A stretch of 54,624 nt of DNA from Gammaproteobacteria bacterium (lineage in GTDB: Bacteria; Pseudomonadota; Gammaproteobacteria; Magnimaribacterales; D2472): positions 6,332 to 60,955 of the forward strand of contig PBKO01000011.1 of NCBI GenBank assembly GCA_002721465.1. Direction: 5' to 3'. The notes beneath the pieces were generated by a model. The model did not search any database and was not told the origin of the DNA. It worked only from the letters and a program-made list of their open reading frames with translations. Positions 43,606 to 51,820 of the stretch are shown here, one piece after another (position 1 is the first letter of the stretch; the number at the start of each line of letters is the position of its first letter). The translations under genes were made by a program, and so were the position numbers.

Positions 43606-44739
43606 ATGGAAAACCTAAAATTCATTCAAAAAATTTCATCATTGAAAGAGTTGGATTATCAAAAATTAATCAAAAATGACGATAATCCTTTTATACAGTA
43701 TTCTTTTTTAGATTCTTTGGAAAATTCAGAAAGCGTATCTATTAAAAATGGCTGGCAACCCAATCATTTAATATCTTTTAATAAAACCTTAAAGGGTTTT
43801 ATGCCTTTATATATTAAAAATAATAGCCAAGGAGAGTTTGTTTTCGATCATTCTTGGTCATATGCTTTATCTAGAGCAGGAAGGGAGTATTATCCTAAAC
43901 TTTTGACTGCTGTACCCTTTACACCATGTGAAACAAAAAAGTTTTTACAAAAAGAATTTTCATTAGACTTTATTGATAAAACTAAATCTTTTATGGATGA
44001 CAAGGATATCGAGACTTGGCATATACTTTTTCCTGATAAAGATCTTGGAAATAAGTTGAAAGAAAATGACTTTATTGAACGTTACGGATATAAATTTATT
44101 TGGCAAAATAAAAACTATAGCTGTTTTGACGACTATCTTAATGTTTTCAAGTCAAGACAAAGAAAAAATATCAAATCTGAAAGAAAAAAAATAAAAGATC
44201 TTGGAATAACTTTTGAGATAAAAGACCTCGACAATATTACAAAGGAGGATTGGGAAATTTTCTATGATTTTTATAAAAGTACATATCATCAACGAATGCA
44301 AATGCCTTATTTAAATAAGAAATTTTTTGAAGGCGTTCATAAAAATAAGTCAATTTTGAAGCCTGTAATTTTTTTTGCTGTTCATAAAAATAAAAAAATA
44401 GCTGGATCTTTGTGTTTCAAAAGTAAGAAAACTTTATATGGCAGGCATTGGGGCTCTAGTTACAATATTGACTCACTTCATTTTGAATGTTGTTATTATC
44501 AAGGGATAGAATATTGTATAAAAAATAAAATTGACACTTTTGATCCTGGTGTACAGGGCGAGCATAAAATACGAAGAGGTTTCGAGCCACAAAAATCAAG
44601 TTCTTATCATTACATACATAAAGAAGATCTTAGAGGTGCAATTTTAGATTTCTGCAACAAAGAAGAGAAGGAAATTAACAGATATATAGAAGCTTGCAAC
44701 AGATATACTCCATTTAAAAAAGAATATAAAATTAAATGA
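43606..44739 (+). CDS. DUF482-type GNAT acyltransferase (FemAB-like)
   Basis: 377 aa. Opening motifs NPFIQYSFLDSLENS, GWQPNHLISF and FVFDHSWSYAL fit the COG3146/DUF482 group; C-terminal GNAT-like half shows FYKSTYHQRMQMPYLNKKFF, GRHWGSS and FDPGVQGEHKIRRGFEP. Annotated elsewhere as peptidoglycan-related acyltransferase, but substrate is unproven. The N-terminal half keeps an acidic FD and aromatic cluster typical of the family. It follows ubiA by 6 bp and overlaps yqiB at the stop. Confidence 0.82.
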   Translation: MENLKFIQKISSLKELDYQKLIKNDDNPFIQYSFLDSLENSESVSIKNGWQPNHLISFNKTLKGFMPLYIKNNSQGEFVFDHSWSYALSRAGREYYPKLLTAVPFTPCETKKFLQKEFSLDFIDKTKSFMDDKDIETWHILFPDKDLGNKLKENDFIERYGYKFIWQNKNYSCFDDYLNVFKSRQRKNIKSERKKIKDLGITFEIKDLDNITKEDWEIFYDFYKSTYHQRMQMPYLNKKFFEGVHKNKSILKPVIFFAVHKNKKIAGSLCFKSKKTLYGRHWGSSYNIDSLHFECCYYQGIEYCIKNKIDTFDPGVQGEHKIRRGFEPQKSSSYHYIHKEDLRGAILDFCNKEEKEINRYIEACNRYTPFKKEYKIK

Positions 44740-45164
44740 TGCTAAAAAACTTACCTAAGACAAGTCATCAATTATCAATATGTGAAGCAAATTTTCTGCG
44801 TTTAAAAAAAATCTTAATAAACTTTGATAATGATAATTATGAGTATGAAACTGTAAATAATGACTTAAGCCACAATAAAGTAATTTTTAAGATATTACAA
44901 AAATCTAAACATACTTTAATAATTGAGGCTAAGCAGATTTCATCTAAAATGAAAGGTATCAATAATTTTACTTTGCGTTTTCAGGTTTGTCTTGATGCAA
45001 AGCTTGCAGAGGTTATTTCTTATCAAGGAGAAAAACCAATACCATTCTTTCTAAAAAATTCTTTTATTCAATCTAAAGATGAAAAAATACAACAAAATAG
45101 ATTTCTAACTGAGTGGCTGGAATCTATTTTAGCCTCAGGAATTGATACTAGTTTGAAAATATAA
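44736..45164 (+). CDS. yqiB: DUF1249 family protein YqiB
   Basis: 142 aa (E. coli YqiB 140). MLKNLPKTSHQLSICEANFLRL and NNFTLRFQVCLDAKLAEVISYQ match the family; no function is known. Two successive ATG codons overlap the previous stop. In E. coli yqiB also lies near yqiA in the nudF-cpdA-parE region; here the two are adjacent. Confidence 0.83.
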   Translation: MMLKNLPKTSHQLSICEANFLRLKKILINFDNDNYEYETVNNDLSHNKVIFKILQKSKHTLIIEAKQISSKMKGINNFTLRFQVCLDAKLAEVISYQGEKPIPFFLKNSFIQSKDEKIQQNRFLTEWLESILASGIDTSLKI

Positions 45165-45165
45165 A

Positions 45166-45741
45166 TTGAAAGCCATAATTTTATATTTTCATGGATTCGC
45201 CTCATCTTCAAAGTCAGATAAAGTTAAAATACTAAAAAAATTCTTTTCTAATGAAATTACAAATGCAAAAATTATTGCTCCTGATCTAAGTAATAACTTT
45301 TCAGAAACAATCTCTCAAATTGAGATGTTAATTGAGAGATATAGTAAGTTTGAAATTTGTATGATGGGAAGTTCTCTGGGTGGATATTACGCGTCATACT
45401 TTGCAACCAAGCTTAAGGCCAAGGCTGTTCTAATTAATCCAGCAATCTATCCTCTTGTAGGTTTTGATATTTACTTAGGAAAAAACAAAAATTTTTCTAC
45501 AGGTGAGGAGTTCTATATTACTGATGAAGATATAAAATATTTAAGAACAATATCTTATAAAAAATATAAAAATCAAAGAAATACCCTAATCCTATTAGAG
45601 TCAAACGATGAAGTGTTAAGTTATAAAAATACATGTTCATATTATTATGGATCTAACATTGATATTACATTTGGTGGAGACCATTCATATATATCACTTA
45701 GTAAAAAACTGAATAAAATAAGAAATTTTCTTAATATTTAA
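45166..45741 (+). CDS. yqiA: YqiA/YcfP-family alpha/beta hydrolase
   Basis: 191 aa (E. coli YqiA 193). Alpha/beta-hydrolase with LYFHGFASSSKSDK, the nucleophile elbow MMGSSLGGYYASYFA (serine in GSSLG), VLINPAIYP, and the C-terminal histidine in GGDHSYISL. Esterase activity is known for E. coli YqiA; natural substrate unknown. TTG start at 45166, one base after the yqiB stop. Confidence 0.86.
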   Translation: MKAIILYFHGFASSSKSDKVKILKKFFSNEITNAKIIAPDLSNNFSETISQIEMLIERYSKFEICMMGSSLGGYYASYFATKLKAKAVLINPAIYPLVGFDIYLGKNKNFSTGEEFYITDEDIKYLRTISYKKYKNQRNTLILLESNDEVLSYKNTCSYYYGSNIDITFGGDHSYISLSKKLNKIRNFLNI

Positions 45742-45775
45742 TAAATGTAATTAAATTGAGCAAAAAACTTTATTT

Positions 45776-45792
45776 CGCACAGAAAAAATGCA
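45776..45792 (+). promoter_or_regulatory. NtrC-like site upstream of glutamine synthetase
   Basis: CGCACAGAAAAAATGCA matches the outer bases of the NtrC consensus (TGCACC-N5-GGTGCA) with GCAC and TGCA at the right spacing. A further GTGCGA at 45810 mirrors TCGCAC at 45775. No sigma-54 GG-N10-GC element is present in the 123-bp gap, so activation would have to use another arrangement. A strong GAGGAG ribosome site precedes the ATG. Confidence 0.3.
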
Positions 45793-45864
45793 TAATAATA
45801 TCAATATTAGTGCGATTTAATTAAATAAAGCATTTTTAACATTTTTTAACACGAGGAGAATTTA

Positions 45865-46833
45865 ATGAAAACTTACGAATATATTTGGCTCGATGGATAC
45901 AAGCCTGAGCCATCAATGAGAAGCAAAGTCAAAGCTACCAAGGATGAAAGTCCGCCTGATTGGTCATTTGATGGATCTTCAACAGAACAAGCAGAAGGCG
46001 GTAGTTCAGATTGCTTACTTTTACCCGTTCAAACATACGAAAATCCAAATGGTCATGATCTTGTTATGACACAAGTTCAAGCTGCTGACCATACAACTCA
46101 TCCATCAAACTTTAGAGCTGCAGCAGCAGAAGTCGTCACTGACGAATGGTGGTTTGGATTTGAGCAAGAATACTTTTTTACAGATCCTGAAACAGGTGAA
46201 CCACTAGGTTGGGAAAATGGTGAGCCAGTACCTCAAGGTCCATATTATTGTGCAGTTGGTGCTGGAAATGTTTCTGGAAGAGAAATCTCCGATGCTCATC
46301 TTTTAGCTTGCTTAGATCTTGGAATTGAATTAACTGGAACTAATGCTGAAGTTGCAATAGGTCAATGGGAATATCAGTGTTTCGGTAAAGGCATTAAGGC
46401 TGCTGATGATTTATGGGTAAGTCGCTATATGCTATATAAGATTGCTGAAGAATTTGGTGTTGGTGTAAACATACATCCTAAACCAAAAACTGGTGATTGG
46501 AATGGTTCTGGAATGCATACTAACTTTTCAAACGAAGCCATGAGGTCTGCAGGAAGCGAAGAACTTTTTAACTCAATGTGTGATAAGTTAGGTGAAGTAC
46601 ATGCAGATGGTATATCTGTATACGGATCTGATAACGATATGAGGTTAACTGGTCTTCATGAAACACAAAGTATTGATACTTTCTCTTATGGAGTTAGTGA
46701 CAGAGGTGCTAGTATAAGAATACCTGTATACACAGTTGAGCATGATTGGAATGGTTATCTTGAAGATAGAAGACCTGCTTCAAATGCAGACCCTTACAAA
46801 ATTCTTGCACATATTGTAGGCACACTTACGTAA
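45865..46833 (+). CDS. glnII: Glutamine synthetase type II (eukaryotic-type)
   Basis: 322 aa, far shorter than GSI (about 470). YEYIWLDGYKPEPSMRSK, DWSFDGSSTEQAEGGSSDC, WWFGFEQEYFF, GTNAEVAIGQWEYQ, NIHPKPKTGDWNGSGMHTNFS and DRGASIRIPV are GSII signatures (rhizobial GlnII, plant and animal GS). It makes glutamine from glutamate and ammonia. GSII lacks the adenylylated tyrosine loop of GSI, so control should be at transcription, fitting the adjacent ntrBC. Confidence 0.95.
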   Translation: MKTYEYIWLDGYKPEPSMRSKVKATKDESPPDWSFDGSSTEQAEGGSSDCLLLPVQTYENPNGHDLVMTQVQAADHTTHPSNFRAAAAEVVTDEWWFGFEQEYFFTDPETGEPLGWENGEPVPQGPYYCAVGAGNVSGREISDAHLLACLDLGIELTGTNAEVAIGQWEYQCFGKGIKAADDLWVSRYMLYKIAEEFGVGVNIHPKPKTGDWNGSGMHTNFSNEAMRSAGSEELFNSMCDKLGEVHADGISVYGSDNDMRLTGLHETQSIDTFSYGVSDRGASIRIPVYTVEHDWNGYLEDRRPASNADPYKILAHIVGTLT

Positions 46834-46880
46834 TTGTCTTAATGATTTTACTGCCTTATTAATATTGGGCTGTAATAATT

Positions 46881-47960
46881 ATGAATTTAGATAATACAGA
46901 CTTATCATTTTTGAATCAGCTGGCTACTGAGATTATTATTCTTGATAAAAATTTTAATGTTATTTGGCTAAATGACTCAGCTCTTAATAAGGGCTGGGTC
47001 ATGATCAAAAATAAAAAAAATATTATTACAGATCAACTTTCAGCTAAGACTAATTCAACTTTAATCGGGCTATTAAAAAAAACTGTCGAAACATATGGGT
47101 CTAAAACTAAAAGAGATTTTGAAATTATATCTTCAGATGATTCCAAAAGAATAATTGATCTTACAATTAAGTGGAGCAGAGAATATAAGTCATTGATTCT
47201 TGAAATCCTATGTGTAGATAATCTAAATAAAATAATAGACTCTACTAAAACTTTTTCTACACAAAAAATTGCTGCTAATCTTGCGAGAACGTTAGCTCAT
47301 GAAGTAAAAAATCCATTATCAGGAATTAGAGGCAGCGCACAAATCTTAGATAAGAAACTTGATGACAAATTTTCTTCAAAATTCTTAAAAATTATTATTG
47401 ATGAAACAGACAGATTAAATCAAATTGTCACTAAAATTCTTACGCCTCCTACTAAGCCTAATTTAAATTTCTTTAATATTCATTCAGCACTTGAAAAAGT
47501 ATTTGCACTTGCAAAAGCTGATAAAAATCAAGAGATTGAAATAATAAGAGATTATGATCCAAGTATTCCTGAGATTAATGGAGATGAAAATATTTTTGTT
47601 CAAGCTATTTTAAACATAGTAATGAATGCTCAACAAGCTTTGAAAAGTTCTGAAAATCCCTGTATGATAATTAGATCAAGGGTAAGGTACAGTCAGCCAG
47701 TCAATGGCATTATCCATCAAACAGTATGTGGAATAGAAATTGAAGACAACGGTCCAGGAATACCAAAAGATATTCATGATCAGGTTTTTTTTCCAATGGT
47801 ATCTTTAAAAGAAACTGGATCAGGTCTTGGTCTTACAATTGCACAGGATATTATTCGAATTCATGGTGGAGGGATAACTTTTAAATCTGAGCCTGGTAAA
47901 ACGTCTTTTTCAATTAATATCCCACTTAGAATTAAGAATGAGGAGTCAAAAATTGCATAA
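46881..47960 (+). CDS. ntrB: Nitrogen sensor histidine kinase NtrB (GlnL)
   Basis: 359 aa, no membrane segment. N-terminal PAS-like domain (residues about 8-115), H-box LARTLAHEVKNPLSGIRGSA with phospho-acceptor H140, N-box LNIVMNAQQAL, G1 IEDNGPGIP, G2 GSGLGLTIAQDI. Matches NtrB closely in the H-box. It responds to PII (GlnB), not seen here. 47 bp after glnII; overlaps ntrC by up to 23 bp. Confidence 0.93.
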   Translation: MNLDNTDLSFLNQLATEIIILDKNFNVIWLNDSALNKGWVMIKNKKNIITDQLSAKTNSTLIGLLKKTVETYGSKTKRDFEIISSDDSKRIIDLTIKWSREYKSLILEILCVDNLNKIIDSTKTFSTQKIAANLARTLAHEVKNPLSGIRGSAQILDKKLDDKFSSKFLKIIIDETDRLNQIVTKILTPPTKPNLNFFNIHSALEKVFALAKADKNQEIEIIRDYDPSIPEINGDENIFVQAILNIVMNAQQALKSSENPCMIIRSRVRYSQPVNGIIHQTVCGIEIEDNGPGIPKDIHDQVFFPMVSLKETGSGLGLTIAQDIIRIHGGGITFKSEPGKTSFSINIPLRIKNEESKIA

Positions 47961-49329
47961 AATTTGGATTGCAGATGACGACGAGGCTATAAGAATTGTT
48001 CTTGAGGAAACTCTAAATGAAGCTGGTTTTGAAACACAAGTGTTTAAGACTGGTGATGATCTTGTAAAACAATTAGAATCTGAAAGTCCTGATTTAATAA
48101 TAACAGATATTCAAATGCCAGGAATGTTGGGATACGATGTTTTAAAACATATAAACAATAATTTTGAAGATCTTCCGGTTATTGTAATGACTGCTTTTGC
48201 TGATATGCAGGCTGCTGTTGAATCTTTTGGTGGAGGTGCTTTTGAATATATTCCAAAACCTTTTGATCTAGAGGAAGCACTACAGATTGTTGAGAGAGCT
48301 CTTGAAGATAAACCAAAAACAAAAGGACTCAAGAAAGACAATAAATTAGATATTATTGGAGAGTCTCAAGTCATGCAAAATGTTTATAGAGCAATTGGAA
48401 AATTATCCAACACAATAGCGACAGTTTTAATTCAAGGAGAATCTGGAACGGGAAAAGAGCTTATTGCAAAATCACTGCATAAAAATAGTCCAAGGCATGA
48501 CATGCCTTTTATTGCTCTCAATATGGCAGATATTCCGAAAGAGTTGGTTGAATCAGAGTTATTTGGCCACGAAAAAGGATCCTTTACTGGAGCTGTCGAT
48601 AAAAGAGTTGGGAGATTTGAACAGGCAAATGGTGGTACTTTATTTTTAGATGAAATTGGTGATATGCCTTTAGATTCTCAGACAAGATTGCTTCGTGTAC
48701 TTTCGAATAAAGAATTTTATAGAGTTGGAGGAGATAAGCCAATTAAAGTTGACGTAAGAATTATCGCGGCTACTCACCAAAATTTAAGTAATCTTGTTTC
48801 TCAAAAACATTTTAGAGAAGATTTATTTTATAGATTAAATGTTATAAAGATTGACGTGCCTCCAATGAAAGATAGGAAAGAGGATATTGATGATCTATCA
48901 AAATATTTTCTTAAAAACTATTCAGATTCACTAGATGAAGATCTCAGAGTTTTATCAGAAGATGCCAAAAATATCATGATGAAATATGATTGGCCAGGTA
49001 ACGTCAGGCAGTTAGAGAATGTCTGTTATTGGCTAACGTTAATGTCACCAAATCAAAATGTAAAAGCTCAAGATTTACCAACTGAGGTTAAAGAATACGA
49101 GATGGTTGATGTTCCTTCTTCATCATGGGAGGACGGCATGAAAAATTGGCTTAAAAACATCTCGCTAAATATTGACTCTGGGCTTTCTGAAATCGCAATC
49201 ACAAAAATTGAAAAAATGCTTATTAAAACTGCGCTTGAAAGATCTAACGGTAAGAAAAATGATGCCGCACAAATTTTAGGATGGGGGAGAAATACATTAT
49301 CAAAAAAAATGAAAGAGCATGGAATTTAG
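47938..49329 (+). CDS. ntrC: Nitrogen regulator NtrC, sigma-54 activator
   Basis: 463 aa. Receiver domain with IADDDEAIRIVLEE, phospho-site D57 in LIITDIQMPGM, and PKPFDLEEAL; AAA+ domain with GESGTGKELIAKSLH, ELFGHEKGSFTGAVD and LFLDEIGDMPLDSQTRLLRVL; C-terminal Fis-type HTH (NGKKNDAAQILGWGRNTLSKKM). The sigma-54 loop is GSFTGA instead of GAFTGA, a known variant. The 47938 ATG is given, but the TTG at 47953 has an AGGAG site seven bases upstream and may be the real start. Implies RpoN in this genome. Confidence 0.93.
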   Translation: MRSQKLHKIWIADDDEAIRIVLEETLNEAGFETQVFKTGDDLVKQLESESPDLIITDIQMPGMLGYDVLKHINNNFEDLPVIVMTAFADMQAAVESFGGGAFEYIPKPFDLEEALQIVERALEDKPKTKGLKKDNKLDIIGESQVMQNVYRAIGKLSNTIATVLIQGESGTGKELIAKSLHKNSPRHDMPFIALNMADIPKELVESELFGHEKGSFTGAVDKRVGRFEQANGGTLFLDEIGDMPLDSQTRLLRVLSNKEFYRVGGDKPIKVDVRIIAATHQNLSNLVSQKHFREDLFYRLNVIKIDVPPMKDRKEDIDDLSKYFLKNYSDSLDEDLRVLSEDAKNIMMKYDWPGNVRQLENVCYWLTLMSPNQNVKAQDLPTEVKEYEMVDVPSSSWEDGMKNWLKNISLNIDSGLSEIAITKIEKMLIKTALERSNGKKNDAAQILGWGRNTLSKKMKEHGI

Positions 49330-49730
49330 ACTAGTGGCAAGTTATCCATTTTCCACTGATTAATTCCGCCTTTTAAAATTAAAATATCTTCAAATCCCTC
49401 TTTTTGTAATAGTTCTCCAGAGTTTGGAGAAACGCTCCCCATTTCACATATCAAAACAATAGATTTATCTTTTTTATTAATTTCATTGCTCCTTCTTATT
49501 AGATCATTTGAAGGGATATTGAAAGAATTTGTTATAGACCCATTTTTGAATGACTCTGAGTCTCTCAAGTCAATTAAAAAGGCTTTGTCTTGATTGCAAA
49601 GACTTATTAATTGTTGTGTTGATATCTTTTTTCCACCTTTTCTTGCATTCGAGATTATTAATAAGACAATCACAATTAATAGTGGTCCTGACAAATAATA
49701 ATGTTCAATTAAAAAATTAATTAGTTCCAT
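49326..49730 (-). CDS. Membrane-anchored rhodanese-domain protein (YibN-like)
   Basis: 134 aa. One N-terminal membrane helix (YYLSGPLLIVIVLLIIS, residues about 10-27), then a single rhodanese domain: ISTQQLISLCNQDKAFLIDLRD, GSITNSFNIP, and the active loop CEMGSVS. GFEDILILKGGINQWKMDNLPL is the typical ending. Length and layout match E. coli YibN, which sits beside a phosphoglycerate mutase gene; here the neighbour is gpmA, though of the unrelated mutase type. Overlaps the end of ntrC by 4 bp. Confidence 0.85.
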   Translation of the reverse strand: MELINFLIEHYYLSGPLLIVIVLLIISNARKGGKKISTQQLISLCNQDKAFLIDLRDSESFKNGSITNSFNIPSNDLIRRSNEINKKDKSIVLICEMGSVSPNSGELLQKEGFEDILILKGGINQWKMDNLPLV

Positions 49731-49775
49731 ATGTATATTATCTATTAAAATAGATTAAATTATGAAAAAAAGTAA

Positions 49776-50396
49776 ATGAAAAATAGAAATCTAATTTTAG
49801 TAAGGCACGGCCAGAGTGAATGGAACAAAAAAAATCTTTTTACTGGTTGGGAAGATCCAGGATTGACAGCGAAAGGTTCTGATGAAGCAAAAAATGCAGG
49901 AACTCTTATCAAAGGTCTAGATATAAAATTTGATTATATGTTTACTTCAGCTCTTATAAGAGCTCAACTAACTGGTTCTATAATCTTGCAAAACATTGGT
50001 CAAGAGGATTTGAAAATTGTAAAAGATAAATCTTTAAATGAAAGATTTTATGGTGATCTTCAAGGTCTAAATAAAGATGAGTGCAGAGAAAAATGGGGTG
50101 AAGAAACAGTCCAAATATGGAGAAGATCTTATGATAAAGGCCCTCCTGGCGGAGAGACTTTAAAAGAAACAGGTGAAAGAGTTTTACCCTACTATTTTGA
50201 AGAAATTCATCCATTAATATTAAAAAATATGAATGTACTTGTTGCTGCGCACGGGAATTCACTAAGGTCATTAATAAAGTTTTTAGATAATATGTCTGAT
50301 GAGGATATTGTTAAGTTAGAAATCCCAACTGGCGCACCAATTCATTATTGCTTTGATGAGAGTGGTAAGGTAATAAGTAAAATAAATTTAATTTAA
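49776..50396 (+). CDS. gpmA: 2,3-bisphosphoglycerate-dependent phosphoglycerate mutase
   Basis: 206 aa, the shorter bacterial dPGM form (E. coli 250). Catalytic LVRHGQSEWN, LFTGWEDPGLTAKG, TSALIRAQLT, LNERFYGDLQGLNKDE, PPGGETLKETGERV and VLVAAHGNSLRSLIKFLD. Glycolytic 3-PG/2-PG interconversion. Divergent from the rhodanese gene with 45 bp between. Confidence 0.95.
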   Translation: MKNRNLILVRHGQSEWNKKNLFTGWEDPGLTAKGSDEAKNAGTLIKGLDIKFDYMFTSALIRAQLTGSIILQNIGQEDLKIVKDKSLNERFYGDLQGLNKDECREKWGEETVQIWRRSYDKGPPGGETLKETGERVLPYYFEEIHPLILKNMNVLVAAHGNSLRSLIKFLDNMSDEDIVKLEIPTGAPIHYCFDESGKVISKINLI

Positions 50397-50400
50397 TAAC

Positions 50401-51411
50401 TTGAGACTAGAAGACAAAAAATTTTCTAAAGAGATTATTGAATGGTATCGCCTATTTGGAAGGGATAATTTACCTTGGAGAAAGAATGTTTCTCCCTATA
50501 AAATTTGGATTTCAGAAATAATGCTTCAGCAAACTCAAGTTAAAACTGTAATTCCTTTTTACAAAAAATTTCTTAAAAAGTACCCTAATCTAAAATCCAT
50601 TGCTCCTGCAAGAGAAGATGATATTTTGGCTCTATGGACAGGCCTTGGATTCTATAGAAGAGCAAAAAACATCTACAAAACAAAAGAGATAATAAAAAAA
50701 TCTTTCATCAATAGATTCCCAAAAAAATTTAGTGAATTGGTAGAGTTGCCAGGGATTGGAAGATCAACTGCTGGTGCAATTATGTCAATTGCATATCAGG
50801 AGCCTTTTCCTATATTAGATGCAAATGTAAAAAGAGTTATATCAAGATATAAAAAAATCAATTTAAAAGAAAAAACTTCAATCAAAAAACTCTGGTCTTC
50901 TTCAGAAGATCTTACTCCAAAAAAAAATATATTTGAGTATACACAAGGTGTTATGGATCTTGGTGCAACAATTTGTAGAAGCAAATCTGCTGAATGTTTT
51001 GATTGTCCACTAAAAAAGACATGTAAAAGCGCCTTTCAAAATTTTCAAATAGAAACTATGGTCAAAAAAACTAGGCCTATAAAAGATATCTACTTTACCC
51101 TAGCCCATTCAAATAATTCATTTTTGCTATTTAAAAAAAACGATAAAAGTTTTTGGGAAAGTCTTTGGATTCCCTACGATGATAGTTACTTAAATAAAGA
51201 AAGTATTTTTAAGAAATCTTTAAAGAAAAAGACAACAACTATAAACCACTGCTTAACGCACCTAGAATTAAATATAAAAATAGAAATTATTGACTATAAA
51301 AATATATTTAAAGTTAATTCTAATCTAGAACATCAATGGATTAATAAAAAACAAATTCATAATTATGGCCTGCCAAAACCTATAATGACTATAATAGAAG
51401 AATATGTCTAA
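50401..51411 (+). CDS. mutY: A/G-specific adenine DNA glycosylase MutY
   Basis: 336 aa (E. coli 350). Removes adenine opposite 8-oxoguanine. DNLPWRKNVSPYKIWISEIM with catalytic E39; HhH motif ELPGIGRSTAGAI; PILDANVKRV with the catalytic aspartate; iron-sulfur ligands C-x6-C-x2-C-x5-C in CRSKSAECFDCPLKKTC; C-terminal NUDIX-like 8-oxoG-reading domain with FWESLWIPY. TTG start at 50401, four bases after gpmA. Overlaps yggX, its usual partner. Confidence 0.95.
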   Translation: MRLEDKKFSKEIIEWYRLFGRDNLPWRKNVSPYKIWISEIMLQQTQVKTVIPFYKKFLKKYPNLKSIAPAREDDILALWTGLGFYRRAKNIYKTKEIIKKSFINRFPKKFSELVELPGIGRSTAGAIMSIAYQEPFPILDANVKRVISRYKKINLKEKTSIKKLWSSSEDLTPKKNIFEYTQGVMDLGATICRSKSAECFDCPLKKTCKSAFQNFQIETMVKKTRPIKDIYFTLAHSNNSFLLFKKNDKSFWESLWIPYDDSYLNKESIFKKSLKKKTTTINHCLTHLELNIKIEIIDYKNIFKVNSNLEHQWINKKQIHNYGLPKPIMTIIEEYV

Positions 51412-51673
51412 AAAAATATTGTGTAAAAAGCTTGAGAAAGAACTTCCAGCTTTACAGATGCCTCCAATGCCAGGACCAAAAGGAATTGAAATAATGAATA
51501 CAGTATCTGCAGAGGCATGGGAGATGTGGAAATCTCATCAAACTACACTTATTAATGAAAAACACCTTGATATGTCTGATCCAAATAATAGAAAGTGGCT
51601 CTTAGAACAAATGGAAAAATTTTTTAATAATGAAGATTATGAATCAGCTTCTGGCTTTAAAGCGCTAGATTAA
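51404..51673 (+). CDS. yggX: Fe(2+)-trafficking protein YggX
   Basis: 89 aa (E. coli 91). KKILCKKLEKELPAL with the single conserved cysteine at position 7, then PPMPGPKGIEI, SAEAWEMWKSHQTTLINE and DPNNRKWLLEQMEKFF. Linked to oxidative protection of iron-sulfur proteins, fitting its overlap with mutY. The ATG lies 8 bp inside the end of mutY. Confidence 0.95.
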   Translation: MSKKILCKKLEKELPALQMPPMPGPKGIEIMNTVSAEAWEMWKSHQTTLINEKHLDMSDPNNRKWLLEQMEKFFNNEDYESASGFKALD

Positions 51674-51820
51674 AAATAATATTTCATTGATTTTTTGACT
51701 AAATAACTAACTGTAAAAATATTTATAATTGAAACTATATTGGTTCAAACTTTTTGATTTACAAAGTAAAAAAAATAAAGTTTAATTTATTAAGATTCAT
51801 ATTTTTAGGGAGCATGAAAT

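Noticed and set aside
51674-51820. Promoter for the flavoprotein gene in the 147-bp gap
   Set aside because: TTGACT and TATAAT are both present but 23 bases apart, too far for a sigma-70 promoter; no other element stood out.
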